A stretch of DNA of 64,000 nt from Ornithinibacillus gellani (GCF_003730295.1 NZ_QTSZ01000017.1:248001-312000), one strand, 5' to 3'. Counted from the first letter of the stretch, positions 27,750-36,627 are shown. Made by a program: numbers and translations. Notes: generated by a model from the letters alone, not told the origin.

Positions 27750-29234
27750 TCATTCGTTTTTTGGCATGAAAGCGATTAGGATAAAGGTGATGATAGCAAG
27801 TACCAATAACCCAAGATAAACGATATGGAGGCCAGATGTTAAACCTGCTTGAAGCACCTCCATCGTATCCTTTGAAAGTGAAGTACTTTGGACGGGATCC
27901 AATAGCTGATTAACCGTGTCCACATTAACAGAGGCATGCACATTACTTGATTGAATATATGCTTTGATTTGATTATTCAAAAGACCGCCCAAAAATGCTG
28001 CACCAATCGCACTTCCAAGGGAACGCATAAACATATTGGAAGCTGTTGCTATACCACGCATTTTCCAAGTCACTGTACTTTGGATTCCAACGATAAAGGA
28101 TGTGTTCGACATCCCCATTCCTACTCCAATAAAAAATGAACCAATCCCTGCCCATAACGGGCCTTTTTCAGGGGTGAGCATGAAGAATAGGATACCGCCA
28201 ATAATCATAGAAATTCCACCAAGCAAGGATGTTTTTCGATATCCAATTACAAGCAATAATCTACCAGCAACAACAGAAGATAACGGCCAGCCAATCGACA
28301 TGGCGGTCAGCGTAAAACCTGCAATGGTAGCAGATTGCCCCATAACTCCTTGAACAAATGCAGGTAAATAGCTGGATACCCCAATCATGATCATACCCGC
28401 TGTTAGCGATGCTAAGTTAGCCATACTGATTAATCGATATTTCCAAAGCGCAAACGGAAGCATTGGATCTGTTGCACGTCTCTCCTGCCAAACAAAACAT
28501 ATAAAAGCTGTAGCGGCAATGATCAATAACATCACAATAAGTGATGAATTCCAAGCAAAGCCAACTCCTCCCTCAACCAAGACAAACATGAGAGAACTAA
28601 CAGCTACCATCATCCAAATAGCACCGCCATAATCAATGGCTTGTTTTTCTTTTTCCACATTTTCATGTAGAAAGAAGATAATTCCGAGCATAGCAATAAT
28701 CCCCAATGGAATATTCATCCAAAATACGTAACGCCAGCTTAAAAAATCAACAAAAAAGCCGCCGAGCAATGGTCCAGATACTGCAGAAATTCCCCATACA
28801 CTAGAGAGGTAGCCTTGGATCTTTGCCCGTTCTTCCTTATTGTAAATATCTCCCACAATGGTTGAAGCCATTGGCATTAATGCGCCGGCACCAATACCTT
28901 GAATTACACGTGCAGCTATTAACATGATCATGGACGTACTGAAGCCAGATAATGTGGATCCTGTCAAAAACACAATCACACCAATAACATAGATAGGTTT
29001 GCGTCCATATATATCTGAAAGCTTGCCGAATATAAGTACAGTTGCTGCATTCGTTAAAAGATAGGCAGAAAACACCCAGCTATACATCGAAAAACCGCCT
29101 AAATCTGCGGCAATACTCGGCATAGCTGTCGCAACAATCGTTGCCTCGATTGCAGCTAAAAACATTCCAATAACAACAGATGCTAAAATAAGCGGTCGCT
29201 TTCGTTTATTATGTTTCATTTCAATTGTTTCCAT
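27750..29234 (-). CDS. MFS drug-efflux transporter, DHA2 (14 TM) family
   Basis: A 494-aa EmrB/QacA-type proton antiporter with 14 predicted membrane helices. Motif A reads FGKLSDIYGRKPIYVIG and motif C WGISAVSGPLLGG. The N-terminus METIEMKHNKRKRPLILASV is cytosolic and basic. Members export lipophilic cations or other antimicrobials. It is inserted between ykuS and darB and is alone on its transcript, 57 bp before ykuS in the same direction. The exact substrate cannot be told. Confidence 0.9.
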   Translation of the reverse strand: METIEMKHNKRKRPLILASVVIGMFLAAIEATIVATAMPSIAADLGGFSMYSWVFSAYLLTNAATVLIFGKLSDIYGRKPIYVIGVIVFLTGSTLSGFSTSMIMLIAARVIQGIGAGALMPMASTIVGDIYNKEERAKIQGYLSSVWGISAVSGPLLGGFFVDFLSWRYVFWMNIPLGIIAMLGIIFFLHENVEKEKQAIDYGGAIWMMVAVSSLMFVLVEGGVGFAWNSSLIVMLLIIAATAFICFVWQERRATDPMLPFALWKYRLISMANLASLTAGMIMIGVSSYLPAFVQGVMGQSATIAGFTLTAMSIGWPLSSVVAGRLLLVIGYRKTSLLGGISMIIGGILFFMLTPEKGPLWAGIGSFFIGVGMGMSNTSFIVGIQSTVTWKMRGIATASNMFMRSLGSAIGAAFLGGLLNNQIKAYIQSSNVHASVNVDTVNQLLDPVQSTSLSKDTMEVLQAGLTSGLHIVYLGLLVLAIITFILIAFMPKNE

Positions 29235-29380
29235 CTTTCATCCCATCACTTTTCTAATCTAAATCAGATTTACTGTTTCTGGAAAATCTTGCAGCATACT
29301 GAAATTCGACTTTACGAATCAAAGCCAAATCTTATTCTTATTTCCTGGTTGGAATATTCTATCTTATTCATGTTAAGAAA

Positions 29381-29410
29381 AACACCCTTGGCTATCTGTC
29401 AAGGATGTTT
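29381..29410 (-). terminator. Terminator downstream of darB
   Basis: Minus strand AACATCCTTGAC-AGATA-GCCAAGGGTGTT followed by TTTC. Lies 51 bp beyond the darB stop. Confidence 0.75.
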
Positions 29411-29460
29411 AAATAAACCTTTTTGCTATGAACCTGTTCATATTGAAGCAAGCATACTTT

Positions 29461-29916
29461 TTATTGGATGGTATTATTTTTAGTTGAATAATAGTCTCTT
29501 CGTAAATGTTTCAGTATTGCCCTTCTTGTTAAAATGCCATCAAAATACATGTCCGCATCTGCTACACATACAAATGGATAATCTATAATCGCGTTTAAAC
29601 CTTCCATAAAAGTATTTTCCTTTGACACGACTGGTATATCTGTACGCATGATTTGTTTAACCTGCATATCTGATAATTTTTCAATTTCGAATCGCTCCAA
29701 CCCAAGGATTTGATTCAGAATTACGGTTTTACCAATCGTTCCAACTAATTTATACTGTGCATCTAGCACTGGTACAGCAGAATAGCCTGACTTTACCAAT
29801 ACGAGTAAAGCATGCTCCAAAGGATTATTCAACTGTACATGTGCTACCTTTTCTGATGAAATCATGAGGTCTTCAATCGTTATATCTGTTAGGTTCTTAT
29901 CTTGAATCATACTCAT
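29461..29916 (-). CDS. darB: CBS-domain protein DarB/CbpB (YkuL)
   Basis: A 151-aa protein made of two CBS modules (about 20-75 and 90-145). Conserved stretches: MISSEKVAHVQLNNPLEHAL, AVPVLDAQYKLVGTIG, FEIEKLSDMQVKQIMRTDIP, and FDGILTRRAILKHL. This is the YkuL/DarB family, which binds c-di-AMP and AMP; the free form activates the (p)ppGpp synthetase Rel and pyruvate carboxylase in B. subtilis. ATG at 29916 is chosen because GGAG lies 9 nt upstream; the ATG two codons earlier is too close. Confidence 0.9.
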   Translation of the reverse strand: MSMIQDKNLTDITIEDLMISSEKVAHVQLNNPLEHALLVLVKSGYSAVPVLDAQYKLVGTIGKTVILNQILGLERFEIEKLSDMQVKQIMRTDIPVVSKENTFMEGLNAIIDYPFVCVADADMYFDGILTRRAILKHLRRDYYSTKNNTIQ

Positions 29917-30195
29917 TATCATACGCTCCTTTTAAATCACTTCAACATCACGTATCTTCCTTTAAAAAGGAGTATCGCATTCCATATTCAGTTTAACATA
30001 GTTGTCATACATTAAGCACTTAATACCATCCTATTCTTGGAAAGTTGATATGGGTATGGTTATCAGACCTTTTTTCATCTGGTAAAATGAAATGTAACCG
30101 TTTTATTCTGTTTAAAAATAACCATTTGTGGCATGCTTGTTAGAAGGGTCATTTACGGGGATTTTAACAACATTAAATCATATTTTTTACATACA

Positions 30196-30230
30196 AAACG
30201 GTCCAATTTACATATAAACTGAACCGTTTC
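30196..30230 (-). terminator. Terminator of fadH
   Basis: Minus strand AAACGGTTCAGTTT-ATAT-GTAAATTGGACCGTTT followed by TGTATG. A long stem with one bulge, 18 bp after the stop. Confidence 0.75.
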
Positions 30231-30247
30231 TATTATCATTTATCAAT

Positions 30248-31015
30248 TTAAAATGGAAATTTATTTAGCCATTGTCCACCATCCATTGCAACGACTTCAC
30301 CATTTATATATGCTGCTTTGTCTGAGAGCAGAAAGTAAGCTAACTCAGCAATTTCTTCCGGTGTACCTAAACGCTTTAAAGGTACTGAGTCAATCGTTCT
30401 TTTTGCGGCAGCTTCTGATTCGAATAGTTTATCGGCTCCTCCAGTTCTTTCAATAGGACCGGGAGCAATAGCATTCACCCGAATGCCGTACTTGGATCCC
30501 CATTCTACGGCTAGTGTTCGAGTCATATTTAACACACCTGCTTTTGCTGCTGAATTATGTATAACGCCTACTCCTGCATCCCATGCATACGTCGTCACCA
30601 TATTCAATATATTTCCGCGAATGCCTTGATCAATCCAATACTTTCCTACCTCTTGGGAACAATAGAAGGTTCCATTCAATACAATATCAATAACTGCTTT
30701 CCACCCATTGACAGATAAATCCTCGGCAGCACAAATAAAATTTCCAGCTGCATTATTGACCAAATGATCGATCGAGCCATATTGTTCGACTGTATTTTTC
30801 ACCAAGCGTTGCACATCATCAGGATTGCGTACATCCATGACCTCATAGGACACTTTTCCTTCGGCTGTTTGTTGAAGCAATGCTTGTGCGGCCAATAGGG
30901 TTTCTTCTGTACGGCCAGTTAAGACAACATTCCCACCTTCATCAGCAAATTTTTTTGCCATGTATTTCCCCATTCCACTTGAGCTGCCAGTAACGATAAA
31001 TGTTTGATTTTTCAT
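30248..31015 (-). CDS. fadH: 2,4-dienoyl-CoA reductase, SDR family
   Basis: A 255-aa short-chain dehydrogenase. The cofactor motif TGSSSGMGKYMAKKF and the NNAAGNF loop are clear. The usual catalytic Tyr-xxx-Lys is replaced by NSAAKAGV, which is a family trait of 2,4-dienoyl-CoA reductases rather than damage. The C-terminus reads FLLSDKAAYINGEVVAMDGG. It uses NADPH to remove double bonds during beta-oxidation of unsaturated fatty acids. Corresponds to ykuF/fadH in B. subtilis. A FadR-like operator lies just upstream. Confidence 0.9.
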   Translation of the reverse strand: MKNQTFIVTGSSSGMGKYMAKKFADEGGNVVLTGRTEETLLAAQALLQQTAEGKVSYEVMDVRNPDDVQRLVKNTVEQYGSIDHLVNNAAGNFICAAEDLSVNGWKAVIDIVLNGTFYCSQEVGKYWIDQGIRGNILNMVTTYAWDAGVGVIHNSAAKAGVLNMTRTLAVEWGSKYGIRVNAIAPGPIERTGGADKLFESEAAAKRTIDSVPLKRLGTPEEIAELAYFLLSDKAAYINGEVVAMDGGQWLNKFPF

Positions 31016-31035
31016 TTAATATCCCCTCCCCTTTA

Positions 31036-31057
31036 AAAATGAATACCTATTCATTTT
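31036..31057 (-). promoter_or_regulatory. Candidate FadR operator upstream of fadH
   Basis: Palindrome ATGAATA-CCT-ATTCAT (31039-31054), 24 bp before the fadH start. It fits the B. subtilis FadR box TGAATGANTANTCATTCA at its inner positions. Repression lifted by long-chain acyl-CoA would be expected. Confidence 0.6.
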
Positions 31058-31266
31058 ATCATAGATGGAGTTTATGAATTCGTCAATATCAACTTTGTCA
31101 AATGATTCTTTAACATATCGTAAGTTGCTCCATCAACAATACAAGTAGCCACATCAAGATCAATGGTCATTTGATTCATTCTAAAAGATGGAAAATCATC
31201 TAGCATTTTATACTTCTTCTACTCTTATTCCGTGATATAATTTGGTTAATTGTTATTTTTGATGGG

Positions 31267-32130
31267 ATGGATACACGAATGAATCGAAGAACGTTTCTAA
31301 AAAACGTTGCTGGTAGCCTGCTTGCATTGACAGGATTAGCTGGTGGCGGATATTATTATGCACGTGAAATGGAACCATACATGCTGCAAAAGGCAACGGA
31401 AACAGTCGTTTCCAAACGAATTCCAGTTGCTTATGATAACTTTAATATTATTCAATTTAGCGATACACATTTAGGGTTTCATTATACATTGGAACAATTT
31501 AGTGAACTCGTTCATAAAATAAATGCTAATAACCCGGACCTGATTGTTTTTACTGGTGATTTAGTAGATAATCCAAGTACTTATCATTGGAGTAAAGAAC
31601 TCACAAAACAATTACAAACTTTACAAGCAAGATATGGTAAGTATTGGATATACGGTAACCATGATCATGGCGGTTATGGTACAGAAAAAGTGAAGCATGT
31701 CATGGATCAATCGGGCTTTCAGCTTTTAAAAAATACGCATACCGTTTTAGATAAAGATGGTGCCCAAATTGTTTTGGCCGGTATTGATGATGTCATACTC
31801 GGTAGACCAAATTTAGATAAAGCATTGAAAAATGCCGATGAAAACCTGTACACCATTTTACTTGCACATGAACCGGACTATGCGGACACAACCACTCAAC
31901 ATGCAGTTGACCTTCAATTATCGGGGCACAGTCATGGTGGACAAGTAAGGGTACCTTTTTGGGGGCATTTATATACCCCTGCATATGCTGAAAAATACAT
32001 TGATGGTAGATATATACTTGGGGATGGACGTTTAGTATTACTTGTGAGTACTGGGGTAGGAACGACCAGATTGCCTTATCGATTTTTGTGCAAGCCAGAG
32101 ATAAATCAAATTATCCTTAAACGTGGGTAG
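31267..32130 (+). CDS. ykuE: Tat-exported metallophosphoesterase YkuE
   Basis: A 287-aa calcineurin-type phosphoesterase. The N-terminal MNRRTFLKNVAGSLLALTGL is a twin-arginine signal (RRTFLK). The metal-site blocks appear in order: FSDTHLG, FTGDLVDN, YGNHDHGG, LLAHEPDY, and SGHSHGGQVRVP. B. subtilis YkuE is a TatAyCy substrate bound to the cell wall. Start could be ATG 31267 or the Met at 31279; the latter leaves the Tat signal closer to the N-terminus. Part of the yku block, divergent from fadH. Confidence 0.9.
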   Translation: MDTRMNRRTFLKNVAGSLLALTGLAGGGYYYAREMEPYMLQKATETVVSKRIPVAYDNFNIIQFSDTHLGFHYTLEQFSELVHKINANNPDLIVFTGDLVDNPSTYHWSKELTKQLQTLQARYGKYWIYGNHDHGGYGTEKVKHVMDQSGFQLLKNTHTVLDKDGAQIVLAGIDDVILGRPNLDKALKNADENLYTILLAHEPDYADTTTQHAVDLQLSGHSHGGQVRVPFWGHLYTPAYAEKYIDGRYILGDGRLVLLVSTGVGTTRLPYRFLCKPEINQIILKRG

Positions 32131-32256
32131 CAATCTATTTCCTGTCATTCACATAATCAACCGAAACTTTCAAACAATTCCTGTCCATTCATTTGCGAAT
32201 GGACATGCTTTACGATACGATAGAGTCAATATAGTAGGTTAGGAGGGATAAAAAGA

Positions 32257-32724
32257 ATGTATTCAGAAACAAACCTCGGAAATTTAGCAAGGGCAATCTA
32301 TACGATTAATAGACACGCAAAAACTGCACCAGAACCACAGCATCTTTATTACATTAAAAAAGAGGCAATTAATAAGTTATTGCAAGAGAAACGGGCAAAA
32401 AAAATGGGGTTGCATTTTTCAGCAAATCCTAAATATAGTAATCAACATTCTACACTGCTTGTTCAAGTAGCTGACTATTACTTTCATATTCCACCTTCAA
32501 AGGAAGACTTCAAAGTACTAGAACATTTAGGTACCCTCGATGAAAACTATCGAAATCCACAAACCAAAATGTCTTTGTCTCAAGCAAAACGAATTGTGTA
32601 TAAGTATATTAATTGGCGGCCAACCAATCAAATGAAACAGCAACGGCAGAAAAAGGTTTCTTCCTATTTTACGCCCTCATCGCTCGGAAAAATGGAATGG
32701 CCACCTACCAAACGACATTTCTAA
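32257..32724 (+). CDS. ykyB: YkyB family protein
   Basis: A 155-aa basic soluble protein. MYSETNLGNLARAIYTINRH, then ALLLKKAINKLL-like helices (here YYIKKEAINKLLQEKRAKKM), GLHFSANPKYSNQHSTLLVQ, and SLSQAKRIVYKYINW. These are the YkyB family blocks, and ykyB is in the same yku neighbourhood in B. subtilis. GGAGGGATAAAAAG precedes the ATG. Function unknown; the C-terminal RQKKVSSYFTPSSLGK tail is poorly conserved. Confidence 0.88.
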   Translation: MYSETNLGNLARAIYTINRHAKTAPEPQHLYYIKKEAINKLLQEKRAKKMGLHFSANPKYSNQHSTLLVQVADYYFHIPPSKEDFKVLEHLGTLDENYRNPQTKMSLSQAKRIVYKYINWRPTNQMKQQRQKKVSSYFTPSSLGKMEWPPTKRHF

Positions 32725-32794
32725 ATAAAACCTCTTTTTTGATGTTTCAATTCTTCTTTAAAAAGGAATCCAACTATTAAAAGGAGGAGTTCCT

Positions 32795-33013
32795 ATGAGT
32801 GAATTGAATGATTTTTTGTATGAGTTAAATCGTTATGCACAACAGGCACATATATTAAAAGATTGTTATGAGAAACTAACCGAATCAGAAAAAAAGCTAG
32901 TAATGGATCAGGCTCCAGCACAACAACTCCCACCTGATACATTTTTCCATCAATCAATTGACTGGGTTGAAGCAATGCATGAAATACTTGGGACGGATGA
33001 CAAACATCCATAA
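32795..33013 (+). CDS. Small hypothetical protein
   Basis: A 72-aa soluble protein with AAAAGGAGGAGTTCCT before ATG 32795, an excellent ribosome binding site. The sequence MSELNDFLYELNRYAQQAHI then LKDCYEKLTESEKKLVMDQA is helical and amphipathic, and the end is FHQSIDWVEAMHEILGTD. No family recognised. It follows ykyB by 70 bp and may share its transcript; a terminator follows. A real gene by its start signal and codon pattern. Confidence 0.7.
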   Translation: MSELNDFLYELNRYAQQAHILKDCYEKLTESEKKLVMDQAPAQQLPPDTFFHQSIDWVEAMHEILGTDDKHP

Positions 33014-33052
33014 CATCATTAAATAATAATATAATGGTAATTGCCGAATCAT

Positions 33053-33086
33053 GATCATGGCCGACTTTGTTGGCCATGATTTTTTC
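33053..33086 (+). terminator. Terminator of ykyB-hypothetical unit
   Basis: ATCATGGCC-GACTTTGTT-GGCCATGAT followed by TTTTTT. Confidence 0.92.
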
Positions 33087-33160
33087 GCTCTATGAAACAC
33101 TCCCTAAATGATTTACCACCTCTACCCCATTTTTGTCCATTTCATTTACTGCCGAATTGT

Positions 33161-33487
33161 TTATTCATTTTTCCAACGTCGCCACATCAAAACGATAAAA
33201 CGATATAGAAATAATAGACCACCAAAAACAGCAATTGCTTGTAAAGCATACCGTAATAGCCACGCTTCTTGAGATGTATCAGGAAACAACCATACGACCC
33301 ATAGAAATAATATCAAATATATTAAGCCCGCCACCCAGTAATTCAACAAATAAATAGCATGTTTTCTCATTAAAAAACGTATAATCGATTGAACAATTAA
33401 ATAACAGATCATCAACCCTACTACTGAAAGCATTAAGTGAACCAAGTCAACATTCCAATCGAGTATGCCTACATATTGATGCTGCAT
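33161..33487 (-). CDS. Small integral membrane protein
   Basis: A 108-aa protein with three hydrophobic helices (about 14-35, 48-66, 77-100; for example LMLSVVGLMICYLIVQSIIR and YLILFLWVVWLFPDTS) and a basic C-terminus MWRRWKNE. AGGAGGGTAGGGTAGCG precedes ATG 33487. I do not recognise a family. It stands alone between the ykyB unit and a divergent EamA transporter. Confidence 0.65.
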   Translation of the reverse strand: MQHQYVGILDWNVDLVHLMLSVVGLMICYLIVQSIIRFLMRKHAIYLLNYWVAGLIYLILFLWVVWLFPDTSQEAWLLRYALQAIAVFGGLLFLYRFIVLMWRRWKNE

Positions 33488-33647
33488 CGCTACCCTACCC
33501 TCCTTTGGCTATCCATTCCCATGCTTGCCAACTATTTATTAATCTATACGATGCACTTTTTATGAAATCTGATATACTACTATTTAACTTCATTTGATTA
33601 TTCAGATAATGACATGTTATACATAATGTATAAAGGAGCATCCATTT

Positions 33648-34583
33648 GTGAATAGAGCTTTTTTGTTTATCATTTTAGGTGCATCCCTATGGGGTACCAT
33701 TGGCTGGTTTGTTAAAAATTTATATACATTTGGATTTACCCCGATGGAGGTTGTCACCCTGCGAGCATGGACAGCAGCCATAACGCTTGTCTTATATTTA
33801 CTCTTGACTGCACGCGAAAAACTGAAGCTTACTTCCATCAAAGATTTAAAATACTTTATCGGAACAGGAATTTTCAGCATCATCTTTTTCAATTATTGCA
33901 TGTTTACTGCGATTGAACTCGCCACCATACCAGTTGCAACCGCACTCTTATATACCGCGCCGGCATTTGTTGTAATACTGTCCGCTTTACTGTTTAATGA
34001 AAAATTAAGCATCACGAAGCTTTCCGCATTATGCACAACATTATTTGGAACTTGTTTGGTAGTTGGCCTTATTCCTTTTGATGCTGCATCTTTACATGTT
34101 GGTGCCATCTTATTTGGACTGGGCTCCGGCATTGGATATGCGCTTTATAGTATCATCAGCAAATTCGCATTAAGAAAATATTCATCATTAAGTATTACAA
34201 CCTATACGTTTTTAATTGCGGCACTTGCATTAGTACCTTTCTTCCCTTATTTTGAAAAACTACATCTATTATCTGACCCGAAAGTATTATTTTATGCATT
34301 TGGACTTGGACTGCTTCCGACCGCCTTTGCTTACATCATTTACACCTATGGGTTACATTACACGGAGGCATCAAAAGCTTCCATTTTAACAACAGTAGAG
34401 CCAGTAGTTGCTGCTTGTATCGGTGTTTTTATTTTTGAAGAGGCTTTTTCCGTCATACAAATGATTGGAATGGCATGTATCATTTTTGCTGTTATTCTGA
34501 TTCAAAAAAACGACACAAAAAAAAGGATATTACCGTCTTCAATTAGAAACAGTGATATACCTCACGGCAAGAATCCAGATTAA
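33648..34583 (+). CDS. EamA/DMT family transporter
   Basis: A 311-aa inner-membrane protein with ten hydrophobic helices in two EamA repeats; the second repeat starts near GAILFGLGSGIGYALYSIIS, and EASKASILTTVEPVVAACIG is the classical DMT signature. The start is GTG at 33648 (MNRAFLFIILGASLWGT), set by AAAGGAGCATCCATTT. Members export metabolites, often amino acids or purines. Tail NDTKKRILPSSIRNSDIP is hydrophilic. Followed closely by ric but probably separate in function. Confidence 0.9.
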   Translation: MNRAFLFIILGASLWGTIGWFVKNLYTFGFTPMEVVTLRAWTAAITLVLYLLLTAREKLKLTSIKDLKYFIGTGIFSIIFFNYCMFTAIELATIPVATALLYTAPAFVVILSALLFNEKLSITKLSALCTTLFGTCLVVGLIPFDAASLHVGAILFGLGSGIGYALYSIISKFALRKYSSLSITTYTFLIAALALVPFFPYFEKLHLLSDPKVLFYAFGLGLLPTAFAYIIYTYGLHYTEASKASILTTVEPVVAACIGVFIFEEAFSVIQMIGMACIIFAVILIQKNDTKKRILPSSIRNSDIPHGKNPD

Positions 34584-34624
34584 TGATTATATTTGAGATG
34601 TAATCATGAAAAGGGAGGAAAACA

Positions 34625-35323
34625 ATGATGAGACAATTTACGACTTCAGATACACCCGGCGAAATTGTAAAAATATTTCCCAAGGCGAGTGATCTTTTTA
34701 AAGAAAATCAAATAGACTTTTGCTGTGGAGGAGATCGTCCCTTAGGTGAAGTATTTGAAGAAAAACAATTAAGCAAAGATATCATTTTGGAGCAATTAAA
34801 TTCAGAATACGAAACATGGAAGGATGCTGGAAATCAACCTAAGGATTGGGATGCTGTACCTGCATCTGAGCTGATTGATCATATTGTCCATACACACCAT
34901 GCACATTTAATGGAAGAATTACCTGCTTTAGGGCAATTTGTAACGAAAATATATCGAGTACACGGTGCTGATCAACCACATCTTAAAGAACTATATCATC
35001 TCTATAATGAATTCCGTGTGGAGATGGAGGAACACTCCATTAAAGAAGAAACAGAAGTATTTCCGTTAATTAAAAAATATGAAACAGATCCCAGCCCGGA
35101 GCTTCTCGCTAATATTCATGAAGCAAACGGTGGATTGGAGGATGAACATGATGCAGTTGGTGATATTTTAAAACGCATGCGTGAAATCACCAATGGTTTC
35201 ACTCCTCCTGTTCATGCTTGCAACTCCTATCGAATCACCTATGCGCGACTATTGGAGTTGGAATCAGAAACGTTTCAACATATCCATTTAGAAAATAACG
35301 TTCTATTTAAAAACTTAGCCTAA
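34625..35323 (+). CDS. ric: Iron-sulfur cluster repair di-iron protein (Ric/ScdA/YtfE)
   Basis: A 232-aa cytosolic protein. The N-terminal DUF542 domain has the Cys pair IDFCCGGDRPL, and the hemerythrin-like domain supplies di-iron ligands: HTHHAHLMEELP, EMEEHSIKEETEVFP, NGGLEDEHDAVGD and FQHIHLENNVLF. It repairs [Fe-S] clusters after nitric oxide or oxidative damage. GGGAGGAAAACA precedes ATG 34625. Next to a Fur-type regulated small gene, so an iron/redox stress cluster is plausible. Ends at a terminator shared with fbpB. Confidence 0.94.
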   Translation: MMRQFTTSDTPGEIVKIFPKASDLFKENQIDFCCGGDRPLGEVFEEKQLSKDIILEQLNSEYETWKDAGNQPKDWDAVPASELIDHIVHTHHAHLMEELPALGQFVTKIYRVHGADQPHLKELYHLYNEFRVEMEEHSIKEETEVFPLIKKYETDPSPELLANIHEANGGLEDEHDAVGDILKRMREITNGFTPPVHACNSYRITYARLLELESETFQHIHLENNVLFKNLA

Positions 35324-35336
35324 ATAATTGGTATGT

Positions 35337-35372
35337 AACTGGAGTATGTTCACCATGCTCCAGTTATTTTTA
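35337..35372. terminator. Terminator between ric and fbpB
   Basis: AACTGGAG-TATGTTCACCATG-CTCCAGTT followed by ATTTTTAT. Confidence 0.88.
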
Positions 35373-35380
35373 TAAACGAT

Positions 35381-35533
35381 TTATGAAATGGTATCTCTGC
35401 GTTTCTTTTTCACCAAGTCTGTTTGTCTTTTTTCCAATCGGAGTTCTATTTGAGCAATTTTCTTTTCATCTCGTAATAAATCTTGTTTATTTTGTTGTAC
35501 CAATTGTTCATATTTAGATAATCTTCGACGCAT
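35381..35533 (-). CDS. fbpB: Fur-regulated basic protein B-like (FbpB)
   Basis: A 50-aa highly basic protein: MRRRLSKYEQLVQQNKQDLL then RDEKKIAQIELRLEKRQTDL and KKKRRDTIS. The opening RKSKYEQLVxxNKxxLLxD pattern is that of the FbpB family. GGGAGGAATAATC sets ATG 35533 as the start rather than the upstream in-frame ATG at 35575. In B. subtilis FbpB acts with the small RNA FsrA in iron-sparing translational control. A Fur-box-like sequence lies just upstream, as expected. Confidence 0.85.
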   Translation of the reverse strand: MRRRLSKYEQLVQQNKQDLLRDEKKIAQIELRLEKRQTDLVKKKRRDTIS

Positions 35534-35578
35534 GATTATTCCTCCCTTTTGAATATTAATCTTCATATACCCCATTTA

Positions 35579-35593
35579 TCATAATACTAATCA
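35579..35593 (-). promoter_or_regulatory. Fur box upstream of fbpB
   Basis: Minus strand TGATTAGTATTATGA matches the 7-1-7 Fur motif TGATAATNATTATCA at eleven of fourteen fixed positions. It lies 46 bp before the fbpB start. Confidence 0.65.
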
Positions 35594-35618
35594 AAATTAT
35601 ATGAACATTTCGTGAAAC

Positions 35619-35775
35619 ATAAAATGAAACTTCAATCTGTGGGGGTTTTCGTACTTCCCCACGGATTGTTAGTTGAACCAATCAGGCCTTTACTGGCTGT
35701 TGAACCCCCACTTCCAATTCTTGTGATCAACAAAATGCTTGTTGGGGGACTTACAGCCAGTTAATCGGTGATAAA
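35619..35775 (+). repeat. Dispersed structured repeat, copy C (full length)
   Basis: Opens ATAAAATGAAACTTC and ends CGGTGATAAA. First stem CAATCTGTGGGG/CCCCACGGATTG keeps all twelve pairs through one G-U. Second stem ACTGGCTGT/ACAGCCAGT is perfect (9 bp), with CCCCCA/TGGGGG inside. Confidence 0.85.
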
Positions 35776-35786
35776 TATGTATAAAA

Positions 35787-35828
35787 ATACCGCGTGAACA
35801 AATGATTTTCATTTGTACATGCGGTATC
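35787..35828. other. Isolated hairpin between repeat and spo0E-like gene
   Basis: ATACCGCGTG-AACAAATG-ATTT-TCATTTGTACATGCGGTAT forms a long, slightly bulged stem. It has an A-rich left flank, so it may terminate transcription on the minus strand from the Spo0E-like gene. Confidence 0.5.
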
Positions 35829-36057
35829 CATAAGTATGATTCATTCGGGCTTTTGGCTTTTCTTAGCACATTGCCTTTCGCATCTGTTGTGTGATACTTT
35901 CAGCGTTAACTCACTTTTTGTCTTACCTTCCATTTCACGTTGACAGAAATTAATATAATCTTACCAAAATAATTCATGCTTTTTATAACCAGCATATTCG
36001 GCATTGTCGAACGATATATTGGCAAATATTGAATTGATGAAAGGTTAATCACGCATA

Positions 36058-36219
36058 TTACTTCTTAGCTTTTTCTTCGTCATACTTATTCAATAGTCGA
36101 TCCAATTCTTGACTGATGGCAAGTGATTCTGCACTAGACAATCCTTTATCAAGTGCAATAGACGTCATTTTATTTCGAAGATGTTCTATATGGTGAAGGA
36201 GTTTGTTATCACTTTTCAT
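36058..36219 (-). CDS. Spo0E-family aspartyl-phosphate phosphatase
   Basis: A 53-aa protein: MKSDNKLLHHIEHLRNKMTS then IALDKGLSSAESLAISQELD and RLLNKYDEEKAKK. The IExLRxKM helix, the loop GLSSxE and the catalytic SQELD motif followed by LLNxY are the full Spo0E signature. Such proteins remove phosphate from Spo0A-P and delay sporulation. AGGAGGGTGGCATCT precedes ATG 36219. It lies between two copies of the dispersed repeat and is short enough to be missed in gene calling. Confidence 0.93.
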   Translation of the reverse strand: MKSDNKLLHHIEHLRNKMTSIALDKGLSSAESLAISQELDRLLNKYDEEKAKK

Positions 36220-36462
36220 AGATGCCACCCTCCTTTGGTAATTAGTACTACTTTATCATATATTGTTTATTATGCAATAAGAATACACAGAAAAATTAGT
36301 CATTTGTAACTAGAAGATAGCCTTTTTCTGATATAAAAGAACTGGTTCCTTTGATTTTATGTTCATCTACACAAAAGAGTAGACTACATTCGTATCATAG
36401 CAGGACCTATGATATTATGAATAAATAATTACCTTATTTTTTAGTTTAATGGTTCAAATATG

Positions 36463-36627
36463 AGATAATAAGGTGAAACTTCAATCAGTGGGGATTTCAG
36501 CACTTCCCCGCTGATTGTTAGTTGAGCGAATCAAGCTTTTGCCAGCTGTTGATCCCCCATTTACAATTCTTGTAATCAACAATAATTCTTGATGCGGGGA
36601 GCTTACAGCCAGTTAATCTGTGATAAA
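36463..36627 (+). repeat. Dispersed structured repeat, copy D (full length)
   Basis: Opens GATAATAAGGTGAAACTTC and ends CTGTGATAAA. First stem CAATCAGTGGGG/CCCCGCTGATTG keeps twelve pairs with one G-U. The second stem is more decayed (GCCAGCTGT against ACAGCCAGT). Confidence 0.85.

Noticed and set aside
30248-31015. Damaged SDR enzyme because the YxxxK motif lacks Tyr
   Set aside because: SAAK at that position is normal for 2,4-dienoyl-CoA reductases, so the enzyme is likely functional.
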